This document shows, piece after piece, positions 45,001 through 53,428 of a stretch of DNA of 64,000 bases. The notes under the pieces were generated by a model. That model made no database searches, was not told the DNA's origin, and saw only the letters and a list, made by a program, of their open reading frames with translations. The stretch is taken from the NCBI GenBank assembly GCA_964626755.1, contig CAZVGO010000050.1, forward strand, positions 62,001 to 126,000. Direction: 5' to 3'. A program made the position numbers and the translations under genes. The DNA comes from JACDAV01 sp964626755. GTDB taxonomy: Bacteria > Chloroflexota > Limnocylindria > Limnocylindrales > CSP1-4. The number at the start of each line of letters is the position of its first letter. The stretch's first letter is position 1.

Positions 45001-45635
45001 GTCGACGCATCGGTGACGGTCGTGCCCGGCTTTGCGGAGGCCTGGAGGCGGGCGGCGAGGTTCACGGTGTCGCCGGAGACAATGCCCTGGCCATCGGCGC
45101 CCATCGTGACCGCGGCTTCGCCACTGGCGACACCAGCGCGGGCCTCGAGCGGCTTCGCGCCACCCAGCTGCGGAACGGCGGCGGTCAGATCGAGGCCGGC
45201 GCGCACCGCTCTCTCGGCGTCGTCCTCGTTCGAGGTCGGCGCACCCCAGACGGCCATCACCGCGTCGCCGATGAACTTCTCGACCGTGCCGCCATACCGT
45301 TCGACGATCTCGCGCGCCCGACCGAAGTAGGCTGCCTGGAACTCGCGGACATCCTCGGGATCGAGGCGGGCCGCAAGCTCGGTAAAGCCGACGAGGTCGA
45401 CGAACAGCACGGAGACGAAGCGACGTTCGACGGAGGGCCCGTCCGCCGTGGAGGACGTCCCTGGCGCGGGGGACGCCTGCGCCTCGTCCACCGCGCTCCC
45501 GCATGCCGGGCAGAAGCGGGCGCCCTCGGGCAGCGCCGCGCCGCAATTCATACAGCCCCGATCGAGCCGCGTCCCGCACGAGGCGCAGAACCGCTGGTCC
45601 GGTTGGGTGGCCGAGCCGCAACTCTGGCAATTCAT
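42090..45635 (-). CDS. Zinc-ribbon class III adenylate cyclase fused to AAA ATPase and TPR-like repeats
   Basis: 1181 aa, ATG 45635. Order: two zinc ribbons (CQSCG, CASCG, CMNCG, CPACG; ~1-50), class III cyclase (~70-240: VLFVDLVGFTELAARLDPED, KFIGDAVMAVWGAP, DTVNLAARLQ), AAA ATPase with Walker A TGQAGIGKSRLAW and Walker B VVLVFEDLQWSDGG, then ~600 residues of helical TPR-like repeats. Both metal aspartates are present. There is no C-terminal LuxR helix-turn-helix. It probably makes cAMP in response to a signal sensed by the repeats. Confidence 0.88.
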   Translation of the reverse strand: MNCQSCGSATQPDQRFCASCGTRLDRGCMNCGAALPEGARFCPACGSAVDEAQASPAPGTSSTADGPSVERRFVSVLFVDLVGFTELAARLDPEDVREFQAAYFGRAREIVERYGGTVEKFIGDAVMAVWGAPTSNEDDAERAVRAGLDLTAAVPQLGGAKPLEARAGVASGEAAVTMGADGQGIVSGDTVNLAARLQASAKPGTTVTDASTRRAAEASIVYESAGKEQLKGFAEPVELWRADRVVSGRSGSGRTGELEAPFVGRTGEITLLKDLFHATARERRLRVVSITGQAGIGKSRLAWEFEKYIDGITGDVYWHQGRSPAYGEAITFWALGEMVRRRAGVAEDENGDTTARKVREMLGVFISDDRERGRIESAIRALLGIEGESPSERGELFGAWRALFERIGAKGPVVLVFEDLQWSDGGLIDFIGHLLEWSRHQPIFIVTLARPELLERFPTWGAGQRNFTSIHLEPLPDDDMRALLAGLAPGLPARTVKVILARAEGVPLYAVETVRMLVSDGVLVREEDAYRTKGAIEKVSIPASLHALVAARLDGLATADRAILQQAAVLGSSFSVAGLASISGQSEEALAGALDRLASREFVRLETDTQSPERGHYQFMQSVIREVAYQTLTKRDRRARHLAAARYFESLGDEELASALASHYLDAWRSSGEGPEADAMAAQARVALRAAADRAGTLHSYDQEANFVKLGLEVATDDHERAILLERAGDAACHAARLDEGMELFDRAIEIHRRLGDVIGEARAVERLGVQLIQTGRLDEALARVEPAAEKVRGVEGAGQVPVMLDGQLARARYLRGEHELAIRLADGAIAEAERLDAVSVIVDALVTKGSAIATERPREGWAILFGAIRLADRYGLHRAGQRARNNLAVMIEADDPAASFALIEDGVELARRLGLRDDLLWFTTSLVFGLLERGRTEEAKAVLAEHPIEEVEDVIAFFLLATRELLAVLEGRFDEIPAMEREIDRIAATMSNAEYAGSRFFGRAFAAEVQRDYAAAAESLGEAISRSVRFESLAHAWHGRMLARAGRLDEARAELDAVRKTSERGKRVDMERTWLDAVLAAVEGGPGAPALFDRVIQLAHEMELEQVVLLAAGDFASLVGLQDPGARAAAEEALRTARRNEWHGFVALFEPLFAEAAAVAAPPAESEPPGDVIRAGGSLP

Positions 45636-45697
45636 CGTTCGCGCAGCGTGCCGTCTGAGCGCGGTGCTGTCCAGCCCTCGCGCCCAGGCCGCCGCCG

Positions 45698-45714
45698 CGC
45701 CATAGGCTATGGCG
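45698..45714. promoter_or_regulatory. Palindromic bidirectional promoter
   Basis: CGCCATAG-G-CTATGGCG is a perfect 17-bp inverted repeat between divergent genes. It contains TAGGCT (plus) and TAGCCT (minus), overlapping -10 elements for the hydrolase and the cyclase. Confidence 0.5.
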
Positions 45715-45738
45715 ATTACACCCAGCCGAGGGATCGCA

Positions 45739-46548
45739 ATGCCAACCGTCCGCGCCAACGGGCTCGAGGTCGCCTACGAGGTGCACGGCGCCGGCCCACC
45801 GCTCGTGATGCTCCACGGGGCCACCTCGTCCGGTCGCGAAGATTTCGCGGCCCAGATCCCGATCTCCTCGCGTGCCTTTCGCGTCCACGTTCCTGACGCG
45901 CGCGGCCACGGCTCGACTCGCTGGGACGCGGCCGGGGGGTTCCGCTACGAATGGCTCGTCGACGACCTCCTCGCTTTCGCCGACGCGCTCGGGCTCACGA
46001 CGTTCCATCTCATCGGGTTCTCGATGGGTGCGCTGACCGCGCTCCAGTTCGCGACGCGGTTCCCCGAGCGATTGCGGACGCTCGTCGTCGTCGGAATCAC
46101 GACCCAGCGCGAGCCGCGGGCGAGCGTCGCGGCGCGGTTGATGGACCCGGCCCGGATCGACCGGGACGACCCGGCGTGGGCGAAGGAGCTCGACGCACGA
46201 CACGACGCGGGCCAGGGTCGCGGCGCGTGGAGGAAGCTCCTGCCGGCGATCGCTGCCGACGTTCGGGTCCAGCCGCTTCTCACGCCGCGCGAGCTCCGGC
46301 GGATCGAGCTGCCGGCGCTCGTTGCGTGCGGCGACAGGGACCCGTTCGCGCCGGTCGACCACGCGTGGGGCCTCCAGCGCCAGCTCCCCGACGGCCGGTT
46401 GTTCGTTGCGCCCGATTGCGGCCACGAGGTGATGGTCCGCCGCCCCGGGCTGTTCAACGAGGTCCTCGCCGGCTTCTACCGATCGACCGAGGGCGCCGCG
46501 AAGCGCCGCGCGGCCGGCGGTGCCCGGCGGTTCGACGAAGCAACGTAA
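45739..46548 (+). CDS. Alpha/beta hydrolase
   Basis: 269 aa from ATG 45739, chosen over ATG 45709 because GAGGGA lies 5 nt upstream and the earlier ATG overlaps the -10. Oxyanion HGATSSG, nucleophile elbow GFSMGALTALQF, acid near CGDRDPF, catalytic His in DCGHEVMV. Size and motifs fit small ester or enol-lactone hydrolases. Followed 21 nt later by an EthD gene with a strong ribosome site. Confidence 0.88.
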   Translation: MPTVRANGLEVAYEVHGAGPPLVMLHGATSSGREDFAAQIPISSRAFRVHVPDARGHGSTRWDAAGGFRYEWLVDDLLAFADALGLTTFHLIGFSMGALTALQFATRFPERLRTLVVVGITTQREPRASVAARLMDPARIDRDDPAWAKELDARHDAGQGRGAWRKLLPAIAADVRVQPLLTPRELRRIELPALVACGDRDPFAPVDHAWGLQRQLPDGRLFVAPDCGHEVMVRRPGLFNEVLAGFYRSTEGAAKRRAAGGARRFDEAT

Positions 46549-46569
46549 CCCAGCCCAGGAGGTACTCCG

Positions 46570-46908
46570 ATGACGACGCTCCTAGCGCTCTATCGCCGGC
46601 CGGACGGAGGCGCCGAAGCGCTAGCCGAGTTCGAGCGGCGCTACACGGACGAGCACCTGCCGCTCGTCGCGCGGACGCCGGGCCTCCGTCGGATCCACGC
46701 CCAGCGGGTCGTCGAGGCGCTCGGTGGCGAGACGGATCTTGTGCTCCTGACCGCGATGGAGTTCGACGATCGGGCCGCGCTCGACGAGGGGCTCCGCTCC
46801 GACGCGATGCGGGCTGCCGGCCGCAACCTCCGCGAGATCGCCCCCGGCCTATCGACGCTGCTCGTCCTCGAAGACGCGCCGGACGTCGTCCCTGAGATCG
46901 GCGCGTAG
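46570..46908 (+). CDS. EthD-like ferredoxin-fold protein
   Basis: 112 aa, ATG 46570 with AGGAGG 7 nt upstream. LLALYRRPDGGAEALAEFERRYTDEHLPLVARTPGLR is the typical EthD/dabb opening. Such proteins act in degradation pathways, sometimes as monooxygenase accessories. It sits just before two enoyl-CoA hydratase-family genes, so a role in aromatic breakdown is possible. Confidence 0.82.
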   Translation: MTTLLALYRRPDGGAEALAEFERRYTDEHLPLVARTPGLRRIHAQRVVEALGGETDLVLLTAMEFDDRAALDEGLRSDAMRAAGRNLREIAPGLSTLLVLEDAPDVVPEIGA

Positions 46909-46942
46909 CCGATACTGTCACCCGACGCCACGGAGGAGCCGA

Positions 46943-47761
46943 GTGACCGACAGCGCGCCGACGAAGAAGGGACCCCAGGTCCCCGAGCCGCGCTACGTCC
47001 ACGTCGCCTTCCCGATCGAGCACGTGGCGCTCGTCACCTTCGACCGCCAGGACGCGCTGAACGCGTTGAACTTCGCGCTGATCGCTGAGCTGACCGACGC
47101 GCTCGAGCGGCTCGACCGCGACCCTGCCTGTCGCTGCATCGTCCTGACCGGGGCGGGCGATCGCGCGTTCGCTGCCGGCGCGGACATCAAGGAGCTGGCC
47201 CGCCAGACGCCCACGAGCCTGACCGTCGACGACGACTTCCACCGCTGGGAGCGGATCAAGCGGATCCGCAAGCCGGTCATTGCGGCCGTGCGCGGCGTCG
47301 CGCTCGGTGGCGGGTGCGAGCTGGCGATGGCGTGCGACATGATCGTCGCCGCGGAGGACGCGAAGTTCGGGCAGCCCGAGGTCCGTCTCGGGGTCATGCC
47401 CGGCGCCGGCGGCACGCAGCGCCTGACGCGGGCCATCGGCAAGGCCAAGGCGATGGAGCTCGTGCTGACCGGGGACAACATCGGCGCGCGCGAGGCGGAG
47501 GCGCGTGGCCTCGTCAACCGCGTGGTGCCGGCCGAGGCGACGCTCGAGACGGCGCTCGAGCTGGCCGGCCGGATCGCCGCACTGCCGCCAATCGCCGTGG
47601 TGGCCGCCAAGGAGGCGGTCAACCGGGCAGAGGAGCTGTCGCTCGAGGCGGGTCTCGAGTTCGAACGACGCAACTTCTTCCTCCTCTTCGCGACTGAGGA
47701 CAAGCAGGAGGGCATGGCCGCCTTCACCGAGAAGCGGCCACCGACCTGGTCCGGCCGCTGA
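46943..47761 (+). CDS. Enoyl-CoA hydratase (PaaF-like)
   Basis: 272 aa from GTG 46943, GGAGGAG upstream. Crotonase blocks: GDRAFAAGADIKELA, then ALGGGCELAMACDMIVA (first Glu), then FGQPEVRLGVMPGAGGTQRL (second Glu). Both catalytic glutamates are present, so hydratase activity is expected. In context it would hydrate the dehydroadipyl-CoA stage of phenylacetate breakdown. An extra ~25-aa N-terminal tail precedes the domain. Confidence 0.88.
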   Translation: MTDSAPTKKGPQVPEPRYVHVAFPIEHVALVTFDRQDALNALNFALIAELTDALERLDRDPACRCIVLTGAGDRAFAAGADIKELARQTPTSLTVDDDFHRWERIKRIRKPVIAAVRGVALGGGCELAMACDMIVAAEDAKFGQPEVRLGVMPGAGGTQRLTRAIGKAKAMELVLTGDNIGAREAEARGLVNRVVPAEATLETALELAGRIAALPPIAVVAAKEAVNRAEELSLEAGLEFERRNFFLLFATEDKQEGMAAFTEKRPPTWSGR

Positions 47762-47793
47762 CCGGCGGATCGGGTCGAGCACAGGAGGGCGCA

Positions 47794-48597
47794 ATGGAAC
47801 GGGATCAGAAGGGCGGCAGGGACGTCGGCCGCGACGCGGAGCGCGACCACGGCGACGAGCCGCCCCCGTCGATCCGCGACGCGCCGCCGGACTACCGTGC
47901 CCCCATCGATGAGCGTGCCCCGGTGAGCGGGCACACCCCGCCTCCGGCACACGCCGGCTCCTCCCCGACCGAAGCGCCCGAGCATGACTGGGGCCACGCC
48001 GAGGTCCTCCTGTTCCCGACGTTCCGGCCGGTCGGTACGCACGGCCTGCGGATCGATGAGATCAACCCGCAGGTCCTTGCCGAGCAGGGCGCGAAGTCGC
48101 ACGCTCAGCCGCTCATCGACGAGGGTCCCGTTGGGCTGCCGGTCGTCTACTCACTCCATGCCGGCTCGTTCGACGTCATCGTGAACGGCGATCACCTCCT
48201 TTCGTGGGGCGTCGATCCCTCGGCGATCCAGGACGCGGCGATGCGCAACATTGCCGCCTGGTCCGCGGGCGCGCCATGGACGGACGAGGTGTCCGGCGAC
48301 CGGCGGCTCCTGTCGTCGGACTCGGGCGAGGGTTGGGATGCCGCCCGCATCCTCCTGCCGGAGGTCCGCGAGCACCTCACGCGGGAGCTCGGCGCCACGG
48401 GGCGCGTGCTCGTGGGGCTGCCGGAGCGCCACCTGCTGATCGCCGGCACGCTTCGGCCCGGCGACGAGGAGTTCGCGGCGCTGTTCGCCGACTTCGTCCT
48501 CGAGCACTCGGGCGGAGCGGACGAGCCGATCGACCGGCGGGTTTTCGAGCTCGTCGACGGCCGGCTCGTCGACTTCGTCGCTCCCGCCGCGAGGTGA
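47794..48597 (+). CDS. DUF1444-like protein of unknown function
   Basis: 267 aa, ATG 47794 with AGGAGG upstream. The first ~65 residues are charged and Pro-rich, probably disordered. The remainder (VYSLHAGSFDVIVNGDHLLSWG then RVLVGLPERHLLIAGTLRPGDEEFAALFADFVLEH) resembles DUF1444/YtpQ-type proteins. It lies between two crotonase genes on the same strand with small gaps. Confidence 0.65.
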   Translation: MERDQKGGRDVGRDAERDHGDEPPPSIRDAPPDYRAPIDERAPVSGHTPPPAHAGSSPTEAPEHDWGHAEVLLFPTFRPVGTHGLRIDEINPQVLAEQGAKSHAQPLIDEGPVGLPVVYSLHAGSFDVIVNGDHLLSWGVDPSAIQDAAMRNIAAWSAGAPWTDEVSGDRRLLSSDSGEGWDAARILLPEVREHLTRELGATGRVLVGLPERHLLIAGTLRPGDEEFAALFADFVLEHSGGADEPIDRRVFELVDGRLVDFVAPAAR

Positions 48598-48601
48598 GGC
48601 G

Positions 48602-49402
48602 GTGGCCGGCCGCCAGGTTCCCCCGTTCGGGTCGCTCCGCTACGAGGTCGCCGATGCGGTCGCGACGATCACCCTCGCTCGCCCGGATGCGCTCAACTCG
48701 CTGACGGTTCCGCTCAAGGAGGAGCTCCTCGCGGCGTTTCGCGAGGCGGGTCGCGACGGCGCCGTGCGGGCAGTCGTCCTGACCGGTGCGGGCCGGGCGT
48801 TCTGCGCGGGCCAGGACCTCCGCGAGCGGCTCGAGCCGGACGCCGCGCCCCTCGCCGTCGAGGTCCGCGAGCGGTACAACCCGCTGATCGTCGCGATGCG
48901 GAGACTCGAGAAGCCGATCGTCGGCGCCATCAACGGGGTCGCGGCGGGCGCCGGAGCGTCGCTCGCGTTCGCCTGCGACCTGCGGCTCGCGGCCGAAGGG
49001 GCGAGCTTCGTGCTCGCGTTCGGTCGCGTGGGCCTCATCCCGGACAGCGGCGCGACGTGGTTCCTGCCACGGCTCGTGGGCTTGGCGCGAGCGTTCGAGC
49101 TGGCGCTGATGAACGAACCGCTGTCCGCGGCGGACGCGGAGCGGCTCGGGCTCGTGACTGCGGTCGTGCCCGCGGAAGGTCTGCTCGATGAGGCCCGTGA
49201 TCTCGCCGCCCGCCTCGCGGCCGGCGCACCGCGCGCGATCGGCCTGACGAAGAGGGCGCTCAATCGCTCGCTCGAAACCGACCTCGAGTCGGCGCTCGAG
49301 TACGAGGCCTTCCTCCAGGGGATCGCCGGTCGGACCGCCGACCACGCCGAGGGCCTGCGGGCGTTCCTCGAGAAGCGGCCGCCGCGGTTCACCGGGGAGT
49401 AG
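48602..49402 (+). CDS. paaG: Crotonase family, PaaG-like epoxyphenylacetyl-CoA isomerase
   Basis: 266 aa from GTG 48602. AFCAGQDLRERLEPD, GVAAGAGASLAFACDLRLAA and GLIPDSGATWFLPRLVG match PaaG. The GGGCE glutamate of hydratases is replaced (GAGAS), as expected for an isomerase. PaaG converts ring-epoxyphenylacetyl-CoA to the oxepin. The epoxidase genes paaABCD are 5.7 kb downstream. Confidence 0.85.
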   Translation: MAGRQVPPFGSLRYEVADAVATITLARPDALNSLTVPLKEELLAAFREAGRDGAVRAVVLTGAGRAFCAGQDLRERLEPDAAPLAVEVRERYNPLIVAMRRLEKPIVGAINGVAAGAGASLAFACDLRLAAEGASFVLAFGRVGLIPDSGATWFLPRLVGLARAFELALMNEPLSAADAERLGLVTAVVPAEGLLDEARDLAARLAAGAPRAIGLTKRALNRSLETDLESALEYEAFLQGIAGRTADHAEGLRAFLEKRPPRFTGE

Positions 49403-49513
49403 CCGGGGGAATCCCGGCGCCTTGCCGGCCCGGCCCGCAGGCCAGAGAACCCCCCTGTCTCGTATGCCCACCGAGTGCATATCGCGAGCCCGGCGACCGT
49501 CCGTATGCACCCG

Positions 49514-49537
49514 ATGGGCATGGGCATGGGCATGGGC
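49514..49537 (+). repeat. ATGGGC hexamer repeat, four copies
   Basis: Four perfect ATGGGC units in the 190-nt gap before the GT87-like gene. No coding frame supports it. Confidence 0.8.
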
Positions 49538-49580
49538 GAAGGGGGGTGTCCTCGAGCGGCCATCTACCGGGGCGATCCGC

Positions 49581-49586
49581 TAGCCT
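49581..49586 (+). promoter_or_regulatory. Leaderless -10 of the GT87-like gene
   Basis: TAGCCT, 6 nt before ATG 49593. Confidence 0.5.
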
Positions 49587-49592
49587 CGCCCG

Positions 49593-50843
49593 ATGGCGAC
49601 GACCTTCCTCCGGGGCTTCGCGGGCGACCGGCGCTGGCTCTTGCCGATCGGGCTCGCGCTCTACGTGCCCTGGGCGTCCTGGGGGTGGAACTTCCCCGAC
49701 GAGCACGGCATCCCGTTCAACTGGGTCTGGCTCGGCGTCGCCGGTACGACCCTCCTGGTGTGGCAGCGCCGCGCGGCGCTCGACCCCATCACGGCGGCGG
49801 CGATCGTCGTGATCGCGGCGATGCTCGTCAACGACGTCACGCTGTTCTGGTCCCAGGGCCTGCGCGACTTCGAGCTGTACATGAAGGCGGGAGAGCGCTG
49901 GCTGTCGGGAGCGCCCGTGTACCTGGATGTTCCGCTCGCGATCCTCCCAGCCGACCCGTCGAACTATCCGTTCCTCTACCCGCCGGTGACCCTCCCGCTG
50001 TTCGGAGTGCTCGCGCTGATCCCGTTTGCCATCGCCGCCGGGCTGTGGGTCGCCATGTCCGTGGGGGCAATAATCGCGGGCCTGCGCTGGCTGGGGCTGT
50101 CGTGGCGCTGGAGCCTCGTCATCCTCGCTTGGCCGCCGGTCGCGCAAGGCCTGTTCGTCGGGAACGTCGCGATCCCGATGTTCGCGCTGTTTGCGGCGGC
50201 CCCGTGGCGGCCGGGGTTGCTCGCGATCCCGCCGCTCTTCAAGGTGTACAGCGCCATCGCCGCCCTGTGGCTGCTCCGGCGGGAGCACTGGCGATCCGCG
50301 ATCCTCGGCGGTCTCGTCGTGGGCGGAGCATGCGTCGTGACCCTGTCGCTGATCGGTCCGCAACTGTGGCTCGACTGGGTCGGCGGCCTGAAGGCGTACC
50401 AGGTCTCTCAGCAGGCGCTGCCGAACAACCTCTACGGCTACGGGCTGGCCCGGTACATGCCGCTCGTCTCGTTCATCGCGATCGCGGTCGCCGTGACCGT
50501 CCTCGCGCTGCGAGCGCGCGGTCGCCGGGAGCAGCTCGCCAGGCTCGGCGTGGCCACGGTGACTGGCTCACCGTCCCTGTTCGCCCACGGCTACCTCGTT
50601 GCGCTGCCCGGGATGCTCCGGCTCGACACGCCGTGGTTCTGGCTCGCCTTCGGCCTGACTTCATGTGCCCACGGTCCTGCCTGGTTCGGCGCGATCGCCG
50701 TGATCGTCTGGTCGTGGTTCGACCCGAGGCTCCGAAGGAAACGCCGGCTCGATCCGTACCATCCGCTCGGGGCGGCGCCGGCGGCATGGCCGATGGCGCT
50801 GGCCGCGACCCATGCCGCGGAGCGGTCTCAGGGGACCGTGTAG
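49593..50843 (+). CDS. GT87/DUF2029-like polytopic membrane glycosyltransferase
   Basis: 416 aa with about ten membrane helices. DFELYMKAGERWLSGAPVY and FLYPPVTLPLFGVLALIPF near the N-terminus, and QGLFVGNVAIPMFALFA in the middle, fit the DUF2029/GT87 mannosyltransferase-like family that uses polyprenyl-phosphate sugars at the outer membrane face. The donor and acceptor are unknown. It converges on a surface-protein gene with a 16-bp overlap. Confidence 0.8.
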   Translation: MATTFLRGFAGDRRWLLPIGLALYVPWASWGWNFPDEHGIPFNWVWLGVAGTTLLVWQRRAALDPITAAAIVVIAAMLVNDVTLFWSQGLRDFELYMKAGERWLSGAPVYLDVPLAILPADPSNYPFLYPPVTLPLFGVLALIPFAIAAGLWVAMSVGAIIAGLRWLGLSWRWSLVILAWPPVAQGLFVGNVAIPMFALFAAAPWRPGLLAIPPLFKVYSAIAALWLLRREHWRSAILGGLVVGGACVVTLSLIGPQLWLDWVGGLKAYQVSQQALPNNLYGYGLARYMPLVSFIAIAVAVTVLALRARGRREQLARLGVATVTGSPSLFAHGYLVALPGMLRLDTPWFWLAFGLTSCAHGPAWFGAIAVIVWSWFDPRLRRKRRLDPYHPLGAAPAAWPMALAATHAAERSQGTV

Positions 50844-52717
50844 GCCACCGGCGTCGACTGGGCGACCACGAACTTGCCGAGATCGGTCACCCCGATCGCC
50901 TGGATCCGGAACCAGTACGTGCCGCTCGGCAGCTCGCCGACGAGAGCCGCGCCCGCTGCCTGGCTCTCGCCTGCCCAAGCGGTCGCCGCGCCCTCGAGGT
51001 ACGACGGCGTGTCGTCGTCCGCCGAGTAGACGAGCTTGTACAGGGAGAAGCAGCCCTCGGGCCCTGTGTACGGACTCCAGTCGAACCGCGTCCCGAGCTC
51101 GTCCGGCCCGACGCCGAGCTCGCCGAGCGCCTTGACCGAGCTCGCAGAGTCGGCCTTCACGGGGCTCGCCGCGATCACCCGGTCCGCGGCGTCGAATGCC
51201 ATTGCCCGGTAGTAGTACGTGACGCCGGGGTCGGCTTCCGCGTCGACGGCCGAGGTCACCTCGCGGTTCTGCGTGAAGCTCTGGTCGAGGGCCACCGCAC
51301 CAGCTTGCGGCGGGTAGGCGAGCGGGATCGTCGAGCTCGTGCTCCGGAGGACGGTGTAGTGGTTGAAGCCGCCGCCCGCGTAGGCGGTCCAGTCGACCAC
51401 GACCCCGCCGTGGCAGCCGCTCAGGGTCAGGCCGAGGGTCGCGATGCCGGGCGTCGGCTTCGGCGTGGGTTTCGGGGTCGGCTTCGGAGTCGGCTTCGGG
51501 GTCGGCTTGGGAGTCGGCTTCGGAGTGGGCTTCGGCGTGGGCTCGGCCGTCGGCTCCGGGGTCGGGGCCGCGGTCGGATCGGGCGACGGGGTGAGCCTGG
51601 GCGTCGCAGCTGCGGTGTGCCGCGGGGTCGGTGTCGGCTCCGCCAGGTCGACCTCTTCGAGAATCCCGATCGGGAACCCGAGCGCCCGGTCACGTCGGGC
51701 GTTCTCGAGGAGCCACGGGTCGTCGAGCACGACGGGCTCGACCGATCCGGTCTCGAGGGTGGGGGCGCCCCCGCCGAGGAAGAGGACGGCCCGCCGGCCC
51801 TCGTCGATCGTCGCCTCGAGGCCGGGTGCCGAGAGCTCGACGGCATGCTCGATCGCGAGCAGCTCGAGGCGTTCGCCGCGGTCGGTCGCCGTCCGGTCGA
51901 GGTCGAAGGCCGTGCCGGCAGCAGTCCACGTCACGGCCGCGGTCCGGACGACGTACGCGCCACCGTCCGGCGGGGCTGCCCGGTGCCAGGCCCGCCCGGC
52001 GAGCTGGTCGAGGATCGTTCCGCGCGCGGTCAGGTTCGTCAGACGGACGCCGGCTCCGCCGTCGAGGCGAGCGACGCTCGCGCCGATCTCGATCGTCGCG
52101 CGGCCATCCGCCGAGACCCTGACCGCGTCCCCCTGGCGCAGCTCCGTGCCGGGCGCGAGGTCGGATGCGAGCCCGTCGCGGATGAGCGTCGCGCCGACCG
52201 CTTCTCCGGCCCGGATCGCGGGCAGGACGCTGAGATCCGTGACGGTTCGTGCGCCGACGACGGCGATGATGAGCGCGGCGGCCACTGCGAGGGCCGTCCA
52301 GCGGGGTGCCGGGAGGACGGTCGGCGTGCGCCGAGAGATGCGTGCCGCGACCGGCAGCGGCCCGGTGATCGCGCCGGTGTCGAGCGGCAGGGGGCCGCCC
52401 GGGGACGATGGCCGGGGCCATCGCTCGATGACCGGGGCCGACAAGGGCAGCGCGGCCACCGAGGACGGCGCGAGCGCTCGGCGGGACGTCGGGACCTCGC
52501 CGGCGAGGCGGTCTCGCAGCGCCAGCGCGAATGCGGGGGACGGGACCTCGCGATCGCCCCGCTGTTCGGCCGCACGGGCGCCGCCGCGGGCGAGCTCCGC
52601 TTCGAGCGAGGCGAGCTCCGGGTCGAGCCCGAGTCCGGTCTCGAACGGGACCACTGTCTCCTCCCGGGCGGGTCGGCGCGGCCCTCGCGGCCGCCGGCCG
52701 GAGTCGTCAGGCCGCAT
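50828..52717 (-). CDS. FecR-like membrane protein with PTPK stalk and two FN3-like modules
   Basis: 629 aa, ATG 52717 overlapping the sigma-factor stop by 11 bp. Cytosolic N-terminus (~1-138), one helix (~140-156, TALAVAAALIIAVVGA), a FecR-like domain (~165-320: GTELRQGDAVRVSADGRATIEIG), a (PTPK)n stalk (~391-428), then two modules with WTAYAGGGFNHYTVLRSTS and WSPYTGPEGCFSLYKLVYS. As partner of the sigma factor it may act as the sensor or anti-sigma element, though no standard anti-sigma fold was seen. Confidence 0.78.
   Translation of the reverse strand: MRPDDSGRRPRGPRRPAREETVVPFETGLGLDPELASLEAELARGGARAAEQRGDREVPSPAFALALRDRLAGEVPTSRRALAPSSVAALPLSAPVIERWPRPSSPGGPLPLDTGAITGPLPVAARISRRTPTVLPAPRWTALAVAAALIIAVVGARTVTDLSVLPAIRAGEAVGATLIRDGLASDLAPGTELRQGDAVRVSADGRATIEIGASVARLDGGAGVRLTNLTARGTILDQLAGRAWHRAAPPDGGAYVVRTAAVTWTAAGTAFDLDRTATDRGERLELLAIEHAVELSAPGLEATIDEGRRAVLFLGGGAPTLETGSVEPVVLDDPWLLENARRDRALGFPIGILEEVDLAEPTPTPRHTAAATPRLTPSPDPTAAPTPEPTAEPTPKPTPKPTPKPTPKPTPKPTPKPTPKPTPGIATLGLTLSGCHGGVVVDWTAYAGGGFNHYTVLRSTSSTIPLAYPPQAGAVALDQSFTQNREVTSAVDAEADPGVTYYYRAMAFDAADRVIAASPVKADSASSVKALGELGVGPDELGTRFDWSPYTGPEGCFSLYKLVYSADDDTPSYLEGAATAWAGESQAAGAALVGELPSGTYWFRIQAIGVTDLGKFVVAQSTPVAYTVP
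51453..51540 (-). repeat. 12-bp tandem repeat encoding PTPK
   Basis: About seven to eight units of a GTCGGCTTCGGN-like 12-mer (plus-strand reading) with third-position variation. It encodes the extended Pro-Thr-Pro-Lys stalk. Confidence 0.8.
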
Positions 52718-53318
52718 CGGTCGTCTCCTGGGCGACGGCCGCCCGGAGGGCGCGCAGCGCGCGGTGGAGCTTGACGGCGAACGTGGGCCGGGAGCAGCCG
52801 AGGGTGGTGCACAGCTCGTCGAGCTCGAGGCCGTCGAAGAACTTGAGGACGAGCAGCCGGCGCTGCGCTTCCGGAAGCCGGAGGAGCGCCCGGCGCACGA
52901 TGTCCCGATCGAGGGCCGCGGCAAAGGCGCTCGTCGCGACCTCGTCGCCGAGACGGCTCTCGCGGTCCTCGTCCCGGCCGTCATCCCCGGCCGCCCCGTT
53001 GCCGACGAGTGGGACGGTCCGACGATCGCGGCGCACGTGGTCGACGATCGCGTTCGAGGCGACCCGGTAGAGCCAGCCGCCGAAGGACTCGTTCCGGAAG
53101 TCGCCGCGGCGGAGGGTTCCGAGGGCCCGCTCGAACGTCATCGCGGTCAGGTCCTCTGCCACCGCTCGCTCGCCCACGCGGCGGGCGATGAACCCGTAGA
53201 TCCGGGGGAGGTAGAAGTCATAGAGCTCGGCGAACGCCGAGGCGTCGAACCGGGAGCGCTCCACGAGGGCTCGCTCCCGGTCGACATCGAGGCGCGTGAC
53301 GGCCAGGTCGGAGACCAT
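52707..53318 (-). CDS. ECF-type RNA polymerase sigma factor
   Basis: 203 aa, ATG 53318. Region 2: FAELYDFYLPRIYGFIARR, AEDLTAMTFERAL, FGGWLYRVASNAIVDHVRR. Region 4: LPEAQRRLLVLKFFDGLELDELCTTLGCSRPTFAVKLHRAL. It directs RNA polymerase to a specific regulon. The downstream overlapping FecR-like gene is its probable partner. A possible -10, TACCGT, lies 10 nt before the ATG. Confidence 0.93.
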   Translation of the reverse strand: MVSDLAVTRLDVDRERALVERSRFDASAFAELYDFYLPRIYGFIARRVGERAVAEDLTAMTFERALGTLRRGDFRNESFGGWLYRVASNAIVDHVRRDRRTVPLVGNGAAGDDGRDEDRESRLGDEVATSAFAAALDRDIVRRALLRLPEAQRRLLVLKFFDGLELDELCTTLGCSRPTFAVKLHRALRALRAAVAQETTDAA

Positions 53319-53428
53319 CGGACGTCAGACGGTAGGGACGGACGGGCCGGGCGGCCATCGGCCAGCAGTACCGCGCATGGCGGGACCACCCGGAGCTCCC
53401 ATCCGTCCACGCTGTCCCTGGGCCGCCG

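Noticed and set aside
49475..52774. 1099-codon plus-strand frame
   Set aside because: It runs across the GT87-like gene and antisense to the FecR-like gene; composition is low-complexity Arg/Gly/Asp typical of GC-rich shadows.
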